DNA of 64,000 bases from Maratus speciosus (taxonomy: Eukaryota; Arthropoda; Arachnida; Araneae; Salticidae). Shown piece by piece: positions 44,558 to 54,258 of the stretch. Position 1 is the stretch's first letter, and every line of letters starts with the position of its first letter. A program made the position numbers and the translations under genes. The notes beneath the pieces are model-generated. The model did no database searches and was not told where the DNA came from. It saw nothing but the letters and a program-made list of their open reading frames with translations. Location: NCBI GenBank assembly GCA_963932465.1, contig OZ010792.1:281773836-281837835 (forward strand), written 5' to 3'.

Positions 44558-44757
44558 CAGTAAGGAAATAAAATAAAAGTGAACACCTCTTACTGAGTTG
44601 GCTATATATAATCGTAAAAAAACAATCATTATTATTTCTCAAAATAAAACCTCAACTACCTGGACTTAATATTATAAAGACACACAACCATTTGTTTTCG
44701 TTTTATCTATGTCATATTCATATTACAGATACATATAATTAACAGTAGCTCATAATA

Positions 44758-45286
44758 CAGAGTGCCCATAGAAGAATGCTCCAGTTATAAATTTTAATAG
44801 TATCATTTGTAAACGTTGTAGAGTGTTGGCTCAAGATCACAAAATAAAGAGTAAATGCAACAGTTTTAGATAAGCGCATGCGCAAGTACTGCTTTGTTAT
44901 TGACTCGCTTGCAGTGGCACATACGCAAAATGGCGACTCCAGAGCGTAAAGCGTTATTGCTGGGCTGAAGATTTAAAAGCCGTTAGAGCCATGCGATTTC
45001 TTTTTAGGGTTTATAAAAGATCATGTCTACGCCACTACCTAATGATTTGTCAGAGTTGAGACACAGAATTGAAGAAGCTTTTGCTTCCATTAATCCGAAC
45101 TTGTGTGGGAGAAATCAGACTTTAGGTTGGATGTGTGCCGTATAACCAATGTTGACCATATTGAACATTTGTAAGAAAAACTAGGTCAGTTTACCTTCAA
45201 TTTGACGTATGATGTGTTGTGAATAGTTTAAATTAAACTGTTACAATATACCATTGAAACTGGGACATTCCTTTATGGACACCTTG
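44758..45286 (+). mobile_element. Internally deleted mariner (529 bp)
   Basis: The left end CAGAGTGCCCATAGAAGAATG at 44758 (after TA) matches the inverted right end, CATTCCTTTATGGACACCTTG ending 45286 (before TA), at most positions. Between the ends only the start and the end of a transposase remain. Its right end continues as a tandem array (45171-46640). Confidence 0.78.
44930..45173 (+). pseudogene. Mariner transposase remnant: N-terminal tip joined to C-terminus
   Basis: ATG at 44930 gives MATPERKALLLG then a stop; this resembles the usual start of one arthropod mariner lineage. The middle is missing. From about 45006 the C-terminal part is readable across frameshifts: FLGFIKDHVY, then LPNDLSELRHRIEEAFASIN, then LDVCRITNVDHIEHL and stop TAA at 45171-45173. 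In related transposases these follow the third catalytic Asp. It is not functional. Confidence 0.7.
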
Positions 45287-46640
45287 TATAATAAGTCACA
45301 TTGTTTATACTTTGAACATTTTTTACTCGAGATTTGCTCATGATCACGAAAAGGACACATGAAATTATATCAATTATTTCAAAATGAACGAAATCAAAAT
45401 GCAGAGTTTTAATTTTTAATGATATAATACAACCGTAAGATTTCATATACAATTCCTTATAATTTCTTTAATTTCTGTTGTTTTTTTGTAAGAAAAACTA
45501 GGTCAGTTTACCTTCAATTTGACATATTATTTGTTGTAAATAGTCTAAATTAAACTGCTATGATATACCATTGAATTTGGGGCATTCTCATATTGAACAT
45601 TTGTAAGAAAAACTAGGTCAGTTTGCCTTCAATTTGACGTATGATTTGTTGTGAATAGTCTAAATTAAACTGTTACAATATGCCATTGAAACTGGGACAT
45701 TCTTTTATGGACACCTTGTATAATAAATCACATTGTTTATACTTTGAACATTTTTTACTCGAGATTTGCTCATGATCACGAAAAGGACACATGAAATTAT
45801 ATCAATTATTTCAAAATGAACGAAATCAAAATACAGAGTTTTAATTTTTAATGATATAATACAACCGTAAGATTTCATATACAATTCCTTATAATTTCTT
45901 TAATTTCTGTTGTTTTTTTGTAAGAAAAACTAGGTCAGTTTACCTTTAATTTGACATATGATTTGTTGTAAATAGTCTAAATTAAACTGCTATGATATAC
46001 CATTGAATTTGGAGCATTCTCATATTGAACATTTGTAAGAAAAACTAGGTCAGTTTACCTTCAATTTGACGTATGATTTGTTGTGAATAGTCTAAATTAA
46101 ACTGTTACAATATACCATTAAAAATGGGACATTCTTTTATGGACACCTTGTTTAATAAATCACATTGTTTATATTTTGAACATTTTTTACTCGAGATTTG
46201 CTCATGATCACGAAAAGGACACATGAAATTATATCAATTATTTCAAAATGAACGAAATCAAAATACAGAGTTTTAATTTTTAATGATATAATACAACCGT
46301 GAGATTTCATATACAATTCCTTATAATTTCTTTAATTTCTGTTGTTTTTTTTTGTAAGAAAAACTAGGTCAGTTTACCTTCAATTTGACGTATGATTTGT
46401 TGTGAATAGTCTAAATTAAACTGTTACAATATACCATTAAAACTGGGACATTCTTTTATGGACACCTTGTTTAATAAATCACATTGTTTACACTTTGAAC
46501 ATTTTAACTCCAGATTTGCTCATGATCTCGAAAAGGACGCATGAAATTACATCAATTATTTCAAAATGAACGAAATCAAAACACAGAGTTTTAATTTTTA
46601 ATAATATAATACATCCGTAAGATTTCATATACAATTCTTT
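45171..46640. repeat. Tandem array derived from the mariner right end, 432-bp higher-order period
   Basis: GTAAGAAAAACTAGGTCAGT starts at 45171, 45488, 45603, 45920, 46035 and 46354. Spacings are 317, 115, 317, 115, 319 and a final about 286. The long unit holds the mariner 3' end, its terminal repeat (TTTTATGGACACCTTG) and about 200 bp of flank (CTCGAGATTTGCTCATGATC, TTTCAAAATGAACGAAATC). The short unit holds the mariner 3' end only and jumps from GGGCATTCT in the terminal repeat back to CATATTGAACATTTG in the transposase end. Units are very similar, so amplification was recent. Confidence 0.9.
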
Positions 46641-46890
46641 TTTTATTATTATTAACATTTTATTATGATTGGGGATAAACAAGTGCTACATTTTCACAGC
46701 TTCAATACATACTTTTTTTAAAACAACAACCATTTATGTGAATTCGAGAGATATTTAGTCATTTCAGGAAATATAGGGTGAACCAGCAGATTATAAATAT
46801 TTATTGCGCTCAAATTATTATAATTAGACATATGTTTGTTTGGATACAGTGTGAGTACTGTTATATATATTTTTTATAAGACCACGTACA

Positions 46891-47373
46891 TCAGTAAATT
46901 TCAACGTGTGCCCCTTGGTAGCTTAGCGATGTCTAAGCGCTATTCTAGTTCCCGCCAAGTGTTTTTTAACATGTCTTCTGTTACTGTACACACAGCAGCT
47001 TGTATTCTAGTCTTCAGTTCTTCGACGTCAGCAATTGGTGTGGCAAAGACTCTGTCCTTGATATAGTCCCCAAAGAAAAAATCAAGAGGATTAATATCTG
47101 GAGAGCGCGGAGGCCAGGGTGTTGGTCAGGGCTGCGGAGTCGGAGTCGGACCCATTTTTGAGTGAAAGAGTCGGAGTCGGAGTCGTCCATTTTAGAAGCA
47201 GGTCTGCGTTGTCAGAGTCGGGGTCGGCCCATTTTTGAGCGAAAGAGTCGGAGTCGGAGTCGGATCTGTTAAAATTCCCGGAGTTGGAGTCGTCCATTTT
47301 ACCCACCGACCCGCAGCCCTGGTGTTGGTTCCTCCCTTCCAATCCACCGATCCGGATATGTTTCGTTCCATTG
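46891..47373 (-). pseudogene. Mariner transposase C-terminal remnant
   Basis: Reading the minus strand from 47373: QWNETYPDRWIGREEPTP, then the 195-bp hAT insertion, then WPPRSPDINPLDFFFGDYIK and DRVFATPIADVEELKTRIQ, ending near ELE-stop-RLDI and, after a frameshift, GAHVEIY-stop at 46891-46893. RSPDINPLDF is the third catalytic block of mariner transposases (Asp type). The N-terminal two thirds, including the first two catalytic Asp, are absent. Confidence 0.78.
47127..47321. mobile_element. 195-bp hAT MITE made of GTCGGA repeats
   Basis: Inverted tips CAGGGCTGCGG / CCGCAGCCCTG and a perfect 8-bp target duplication GTGTTGGT (47119-47126 and 47322-47329), the hAT signature. The interior is almost entirely GAGTCGGAGTCGGA-type repeats with TCCATTTT and CCCATTTTTGAG spacers. 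It lies inside the transposase remnant, so it inserted after or during mariner decay. Confidence 0.9.
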
Positions 47374-47488
47374 CACCAAAAAAGTACTAAAACTGACCTA
47401 TCCAATGGTACAACAAGTTACATTATAATGCAAACGGTTAATTTTTAATGAATTATTATAATCTGGGCAAGACTTTTGGTTCACCCTG

Positions 47489-48082
47489 TATAGCGTATAT
47501 AATTATAGCCTATGTCACTCAAGGAGCGAAGACAAAGACTTAGGTACCATATTTATTAAAATCTATCGACTCGTTTGCATTTTATCAGAGAATACAGAAT
47601 ATCACATTGACCACGGACAAAAACATTATCTTCCTTTTCTGCGGGCAGTTCGGTAATAATACCGATTCTAGTTTAATTAGGGGATAACCTGTACTAAGAA
47701 GTTTTTTTTTGTTGTTGTTGTTGTTGTTCATTTTTAACTTGCTTAGAGTAAGATAACCAAGTCTGAAAAAAAAATCAACTTCAAAGCTTTTAAAATATTA
47801 AAATGTTAAAAAAATTAAATTTTTTTTAGTTTTAAATACATAAATGTATCGAATTTTTAGAGCTCGGTAACTTTTTTAAATCATAAAGCCGAGACTTTTT
47901 CTAAACGTGAATTTTGTCCCCGAAAATTCAGAACGTTCGATCACTTTAACTTAAAAGCTATTTCTATATTAAAATGAACCCAAACTTTGAATTTTTTAAT
48001 AGTAACACTCAAAATCGACACAATAAAAATTCTTTAATAATTATAAATTCAATTTTTCGCAGTTTTTTATGATTAAATTCAG
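47489..48082. other. Non-coding, no recognised feature
   Basis: A+T-rich with a (GTT)n tract at about 47711-47728. Confidence 0.4.
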
Positions 48083-48125
48083 CCAGGGCTGGTTCAAGGG
48101 TCTATATCGACCCTAGGCACGTTGT
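48083..48125. mobile_element. Possible single hAT end
   Basis: CAGGGCTGGTTCAAGGGTCT followed by CGACCCTAGGCACG resembles hAT termini of the CAGGG type. No inverted partner was found, so it would be a truncated copy. Confidence 0.3.
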
Positions 48126-48629
48126 TTAATTAGAGACCCTTTACATCCTTTTCTAGAGTAAAAATAATAGAAAAAATAAATTCTTAATTAGAACTGTAAA
48201 TAATCCCCTAAATTGCGCACGCTGTACCTAAATCTGCAACCGACAATGGTTTCAGACTTAATAGTTACTTGAAAATGAGTCGAATGTTCCCAGAAATAGT
48301 TTCCAAATTAAAATATGGTATAATTTCAGATCGTATTGGATGGTCATTAAAGAATAACAAAAGATAAACAAAAACTGTTTCAACTTTTATAACTTATCAA
48401 CTTTTATCTGTTTCTTTAGTGTTAATTTTTTTTTGTGTGTGTGTGTGATTAATATTACAATTTTCAAAAAAATATTCGTAAAAGGGTTTGAAAATATATG
48501 TGATCTTCATTTTAAATACTTTGCTCAGTAAACATTTTAAATGTCGCAAATAGAATTATTAAAATAAGGCAAGAAATGATCAGCAGTTGCTTTTGGTATT
48601 GCAAAGTAGGTAGGCTATTTAGAGATTAA

Positions 48630-48946
48630 ATATCTAGCAGAACACTAAGTGAAAAAACATTCATATAAAGCAATGAATTCCTTCAGATTTTCGTTTATAT
48701 ATGAATGATCATAGTTCAAACGCTCTTTATTTATCTCCGCTAACAATTACAACCCCTATATACATCGTCATCAAGAACATCTAAATATTACTGATGTTTA
48801 TATGAGATACGGGTTGGACATATACGTCTCGATAACATTTTGAACGATTCTAATAACAGTCATTTAATAAATATGCACCTTGTAGAACATTAGACATTTA
48901 GCGAAAATCACTTATGAAGAAATGAATTTTTTCATGTTTTAATTTT

Positions 48947-48985
<39 letters not shown>

Positions 48986-49155
48986 CGTCTAAGAAAGATA
49001 TCACGTTCGCGACTATACTACTGTCACCGCTAACAACTTCATCAGCAAAAGTCTGTCATCAGTAATAAGTAAAATCTTAAAATCTGCGGCAGGTAGATAT
49101 TACAGAAGATTATATGAGGCACGCGTTGGGCAGTTGCATATCGTTATCATTTTAA
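48630..49155. repeat. Degenerate tandem duplication (48630-48880 and 48885-49155)
   Basis: Both halves carry, in order, TAGA/CAGAACA(C/T)TA, AA(A/G)CAATGAATT-like, CCGCTAACAA, ATCATCA(A)G(A/C)A and TATATGAG(A/G)(T/C)ACG(G/C)GTTGG blocks. The second half has an A-run (48950-48981) inserted. It is non-coding. Confidence 0.5.
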
Positions 49156-50065
49156 TTCACATTTCCTCATCCTTACTGCTTCTTGGTTTCGTATAAACGC
49201 GATACAATCATTGTTGGAAAAAGAAAGGTTATCTTGTTATAATAGAATGTTCGAAAAGGCTGTCGACCCTGTAAAAAACACACCTGGCATTTGAGTTAAT
49301 GCAGGTGCGAAAGAAAATAATAAGGGGCCTCCAGGGGGGAAAAGTTGCGGGGGGAGGCATTAAAGGGTCGCGTGGCTTTCACGTGGTTTATCCATTCACG
49401 CATGTGCTGAATTTTGTGAGTTTTTTGAATAAAGAGCTAGTAGTAGTCGTAAATCCGCTGCGGGTATGTTTGATATTCAGAAGAAAAAATAGTGGAAGTG
49501 TCACTTGTTTATGCTGAATGTAATGCAGTAAACTGGTAATGGAATCCTATCTTAAACGTCAAACTGTCCTAGTCCTGGAAGGAAAGTACCATACTATTGT
49601 ACTTGCTGAGCCGGAAACCTATATAGAACCGATTTTTTACCATTCCCTTGCGATTCCTTCTTAACAGACTTTAATATGTAAATTTCGTTAAATGCTTCAC
49701 TGATCAAAGTTTCAATGTCATTCGCAATCAGAAAATATATTTTCTCATTTTTCCCATTTCAGAAATCGCATATCTTCACCTATCTTAGTGTCCTTGTTTT
49801 TGCCATATTACCAGAGAGGTAATGTTCTTAAAAGTAATAAGTTTGTGCTTCATTTATGAACACTGATTATCCTAAAAATATTGCTTATAATTGCATGGAG
49901 CTTTTTTAATTAACTTCATGCTGTATTTCTTAGTGTTTATAAATTTAATTCGATGACAGAAATTTTTTGTATTCTAAAGTCTTGATTTTCAAGTCTTTTT
50001 AAAATCTCTCTGGTCTTCTATTTGCAACACGGGATTTGATAACAGTGTAGTGTGAGGCTAAATGA
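49156..50065. other. Non-coding stretch
   Basis: A short plus-strand frame at 49299-49517 has no recognisable motif. Nothing else is seen. Confidence 0.4.
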
Positions 50066-50092
50066 TTAACCCTTTGAAGGGCAAGCAGCTTT
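50066..50092 (+). mobile_element. Possible single piggyBac-type end
   Basis: TTAA then CCCTTTGAAGGGCAAGCAG resembles piggyBac-like termini: TTAA target followed by a short palindromic CCCTTTGAAGGG. No inverted partner was found downstream. Confidence 0.3.
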
Positions 50093-50261
50093 TTCTTTTC
50101 TACTATCACATTCCTTGCGTGCAAAATCCATTTTGAAAGCTTTCTAACCATTAGGAAATGGTTGTTGTTTTCGATCGAGAATGGGGCCAAATGATGCTCG
50201 CATTTTATTTTTTTAACGAAATTGAACGATGTTCCAACGATTCAACGATGAGAATTTTTAT

Positions 50262-50512
50262 TTGAATAGATAATAGAAAGGCATAAAATCGTTAAAAATT
50301 GTTTGAATAGGTAATCGAAAGGCATAAAATCGTTAAAAATGGAAAAAGTTACATAATGGGTAGGCGCAAATTATCAGATATGGAAAAATCCACAGCCAAA
50401 GAGCGACGCCGAAATGAAAATCGTCTTACAAATCAAAAATCGAGGTCTTCAATTCATTATGTAGGCCATAAAAATCGAGGTTTTCAATTGATTATGTAGC
50501 CTATGAAAATCG
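50262..50512. repeat. Two short tandem duplications
   Basis: GAATAG(A/G)TAAT(A/C)GAAAGGC followed by ATAAAATCGTTAAAAAT is present twice (about 50262 and 50304). AAAATCGAGGT(C/T)TTCAATT then GATTATGTAG(G/C)C is present twice (about 50434 and 50471). Confidence 0.75.
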
Positions 50513-50828
50513 ATTACAGAATAAAAGGCGAACGCGAAAAAGGAAACAATCTAATGTTTAGTCGATTGATAGTAAAAGGCCATGTCTCGAGGGGCTCCAA
50601 TCCACTAGCCACGGCGTTTTACAATCGGGCGATTCTAACCGGGAAAAATTGAGCTCAACGTAGGTAATTTGTCGCAATCTGTGGATGATTCGGTGGAACA
50701 GCTTTCGATTTGTAAACTGTTTTTCTTCTCGAAACGGGACTTGGAGAGTTTATCGATGAAGGTTTTGGTCATCTGAAGTTTGATCTTTGCGATCTGTTGT
50801 TGAAGAGAATGCCACGGAATTTGGTGGG

Positions 50829-50880
50829 CGTAATAAATTCCAAATGGTCGCTGTAATCTATTAAATTACAATTTTTTTTA
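50829..50880. repeat. Right-end fragment of the 31485-32061 repeat family
   Basis: TTCCAAATGGTCGCTGTAAT followed by CTATTAAATTACAATTTTTT matches the right border of the repeat copies at 31485 and 57588. No left part is found nearby. Confidence 0.45.
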
Positions 50881-51169
50881 ACTGTCATATTCGTTGTGTG
50901 CAAGTGATCCTTTCCGAACTGAGGCTCGTGCCTGTCAAAATCCATCCAGTAGAACTTTTTTAAAAGGCTAATCTTTCATAATCGGATTCACCTGATTATA
51001 AAACTTTGCTCCATAATCCTAAAACGAAGAAACGTAGAACAATATATTATGTACTAAAACCTTTCCTTAAAAAAATTATCTAACTTACAGTGTAAGTCCC
51101 ATCAAAATACATTTATCAGAACTCAAGTTATACGAATCCGAAACGATATTCCCATTTGCATTTTATATA

Positions 51170-51687
51170 CAGGGTGTCTACAAATTAGCTGGGCAAAAAG
51201 AATGATTTATTGAATGAAATTGACAGGACGAAAATTAAAGTACACATTGTTGTAAGATGGGAAAATAGTTCAAGTTTACCATTATCACAAATGTTCGATG
51301 TAACTTCCTTTCGTGACACTGTAAATGTCCCATCGGTAAATCATTTCTTGCCACAGATTTGACAACATGTTTTCGTTGATCCAATTAATTGCAGTGCAGA
51401 TTCTTGATTTTAGTTCAGGAATGGATGCGGGAAGTGGCGGCTTGTACACTTGATCCTTTACAAAACCCTATACACCGAAATCACGCGGTGAAAGATCTTG
51501 TGATTGTGGTGGCTATTGAATAACACCTCCGTTCGCTAAGCGACAGCGTCAGTTATGACACCTATCACCATCTATGAATAAACTTCGGCAATATTTCTAA
51601 TAATATGACTTTCAACTAGTTAATTTCATTTAATATTTCGGAAGTTCTTAACTTACGAAAATGCCTAACTAATTTGTAGGCATCCTG
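51170..51687 (-). mobile_element. Internally deleted mariner (518 bp)
   Basis: CAGGGTGTCTACAAATTAGC at 51170 and the inverted GCCTAACTAATTTGTAGGCA to the CCTG ending 51687 form long, slightly mismatched inverted ends, flanked by TA at 51168-51169 and 51688-51689. The minus strand carries a transposase C-terminus. Confidence 0.82.
51285..51512 (-). pseudogene. Mariner transposase C-terminal remnant
   Basis: In one minus-strand frame: PPQSQDLSPRDFGV, a TAG, GFVKDQVYKPPLPASIPELK, SRICTAINWINENMLSNLWQ, EMIYRWDIYSVTKGSYIEHL and stop (TGA, complement of 51285-51287). SQDLSPRDF is the third catalytic Asp block (normally SPDLxPxDF). Apart from one stop the C-terminal 75 residues are open, so this is the best-preserved of the three copies. 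The catalytic core before it is missing. Confidence 0.8.
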
Positions 51688-51720
51688 TATATTAGACAAT
51701 CTCCTAAACTGTGTACAAAT

Positions 51721-51732
51721 GGGGGGGGGGGG
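51721..51732. repeat. G-run of 12
   Basis: Homopolymer just outside the mariner element. Confidence 0.9.
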
Positions 51733-52775
51733 CTATAGAGGGCTGCCACAAGCGAATGTTTTTTAATTCTATCTCGCACCATTTTTTTAAACAAAAATTT
51801 TACACATACACTTTGACAACATCTGCAAGGGAAATGTACTACAAAATTTATTTTCTTAAAATAGTGGTGCGAATAGAACATAAAAATAGCCGCCCGTTGC
51901 AGCGTTAGTTATATTGTAAATACTTATCTTTAAATTCAAACAATAAATACCCAAACGATAAGTAAATGAGGGTTGCGGTTTCCAAAACTCGTGATTTACC
52001 TTATGCTCCAAATAGTGTAAGTAGTACTCTGCATGCGATATTTTGGAAGAAAATTGCCTGAAATTTTTGCTTAGAAATTTTATAAATATTTTGAAAGCAA
52101 TATCATAAGTATATAATATTTTCAAGAGAGAATAATCTCAAAAATGTGTCCTCTCGTATTGTTTCTAATCCTATCTCACTCAGTCAAGTTGATAAATAGA
52201 GGTTTCACTTTAGTTTCCTGCGTATGATGCACACACGTACAACTAACAAACACTTGGCAGTTCTACTCTAATAAATATGTCGAACTTTGCTCCGCTGATG
52301 ATAAGGAAAATACACTAAAAACAAGAAGATATACCTCTCCATACCCCTTGTACCGGATGTAGCCCCTTTCGTATTTATCTAAACGATATCACACGGCTGG
52401 GACAACTATTTCACACACAGCACCAAAGTTTTGTGCTTGCAGACAGATATAATGTTCACCTTCCAAGAAAGGATATTAGTTACGCTTTGGAGAAAAATGT
52501 CTTTTTTGTAAATAATGATAAAAGCAGCGACTCAGGCTATAACATTTCTTAGTACATAACCTCTGCATTCCATTAGAGTTCTAAATATTGTCTCTGTTAC
52601 TTATGTTAATGATACAGTAAAACTCAGATTGTCCGTCCGAGTTTCAATCAATCGCATCGGTATGAGTTTCAAAATTACATTTTTCATTTAAAGAAGGAAA
52701 AAGAAAAAGAAAACTAAATTTCGTTTAAATATTAAAACAAGAAAGAAAAAATCATGCACCAAGCATAGATTATGA
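51733..52775. other. Non-coding, no recognised feature
   Basis: Only short random frames on both strands; A+T-rich. Confidence 0.4.
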
Positions 52776-53559
52776 AACACTTTCCAACACATTCAGAATA
52801 ATGTAACAAAACTGCACCGTTTAAAAAATTAAAATATTACGTCTAATTCAAACATATGGAAACGCATAACACATTTCAAAACCCAAGTTCAGCTGTTCGT
52901 GTTCCCATCTACAATCGGAAAATAAAATTATCTGAATTTTTTCAGCTGCCCTGTATATATATGATATATAGATTTGTATCTATTAACCACATGCATGCCA
53001 AAATTTAAGTTCACTTAAGAAATACATATACTTCAGTTGAAAATTTCCCTTCAGCAATTTATAATAAATGAGGTACAGAATTTATATATAACGAGTAACA
53101 TTCAAAAATTTAATTAAATTTTAAAGCGCATATCGAATTTTAAATCGTACACTCCAGTTTATTAAAATAGTCCAATTATTACTCAAAGACAGTACTATAC
53201 CGATTTTTCTTTGTGTGTCCATGTAAATGAATAAAAAATGCTATGAATGCCCTGTTCTGACGTAATCGTAGTGAAATTCGGTAATTTATATAAGTTTCAA
53301 CACATTTGAAATAGCGTAATGTCACTAAAATACTCTGCAAACGATTTTTACGCATATACCATAATGTAATGGAATACTTTTGAGTGCCCCTGTAAATGAA
53401 CTGTTAACCCTATATACTTCATATACAATACCAAACATGCTTTGGTGACCGTAAATAATTTTTATCAATTTCATGACAATCCGAGCATATTTACAAAAGT
53501 TAGAGCGCGGACAGACAAACCGAATTCATAAACACTTTTCAACTTTGTTGGAAAGTGTT
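52776..53559. mobile_element. Possible non-autonomous element with 14-bp inverted ends
   Basis: AACACTTTCCAACA at 52776-52789 has an exact inverted match at 53546-53559. The interior is non-coding. Close to the right end, ATTCCATTACATT-like and GAATACTTTTGAGTGCCCCTG sequence (about 53371-53393) looks like a Tc1-type terminus. No target duplication could be assigned, so this may be coincidence. Confidence 0.3.
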
Positions 53560-54227
53560 AAAAATGGTTTTCCGGCAGTGAATTTATTCTCCTTTTAACT
53601 AAGGTTGTGAATATTATCACGTAAAAATGTTGGTATTTGTCCGATTTGAACTTATCAAAAATTTGGCTTGAAATATAAATCGGTGTAAGTTATTACGTTC
53701 TTAATAACTATTTGAAAAAAAGAGGACACTTGGATTCTTAATATTTATCTAATAAATTAGTTTGAGGCTGAACCTAAAATTGATAAATTAAAGAACATTT
53801 CCTAAAACGGCGGCTGTTTGAAGTTTGAGGTCAATTTTCGGCATTAATTTTTCATTTTCGAAACTGTTTTTAAAAAATCGAAATTATTCAAATTTTAAAG
53901 TTTTAAAGTTCTGTCCTTCAATTAGAAAAGTGTACTTTAACTTGCAAAATACGAAACACCGATAACTTGTACAGTTTAAAACTTACCGGTCCAAAAGACT
54001 TCTTTAAAAAAAAAAAGTGTGCTTAAACTTTTTGATCTGGCTTTTGTCAGAAGTGACACCGGTTCGTTAAACTGTTTGTGACGACTTAATTATCAAGTAG
54101 ATCAAAAAACGGTTTTCAAAATATATTCTAGATCCTTTAGGGGTTCAAAAAATGGATAAGGAAAAAAACTTGATTTTTTGAAATTTTTCTGGAAAAATCT
54201 CCCTTTAGGTCAGAAACACCAGATTTC

Positions 54228-54258
<31 letters not shown>

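Larger units (their letters stand above)
46774..47488 (-). mobile_element. Internally deleted mariner carrying a hAT MITE
   Basis: Ends (C/T)AGGGTGAACC at 46774 and GGTTCACCCTG ending 47488 are inverted and flanked by TA; further in, AGATTATAA(A/T)(A/T)A is shared. Without the 195-bp insertion and its 8-bp duplication the element is 512 bp. A transposase C-terminal region lies on the minus strand. Confidence 0.8.

Noticed and set aside
47091..47405. 104-residue minus-strand frame rich in Asp and Ser
   Set aside because: A chimera of mariner transposase remnant and the GTCGGA array of the inserted hAT MITE; no real protein.
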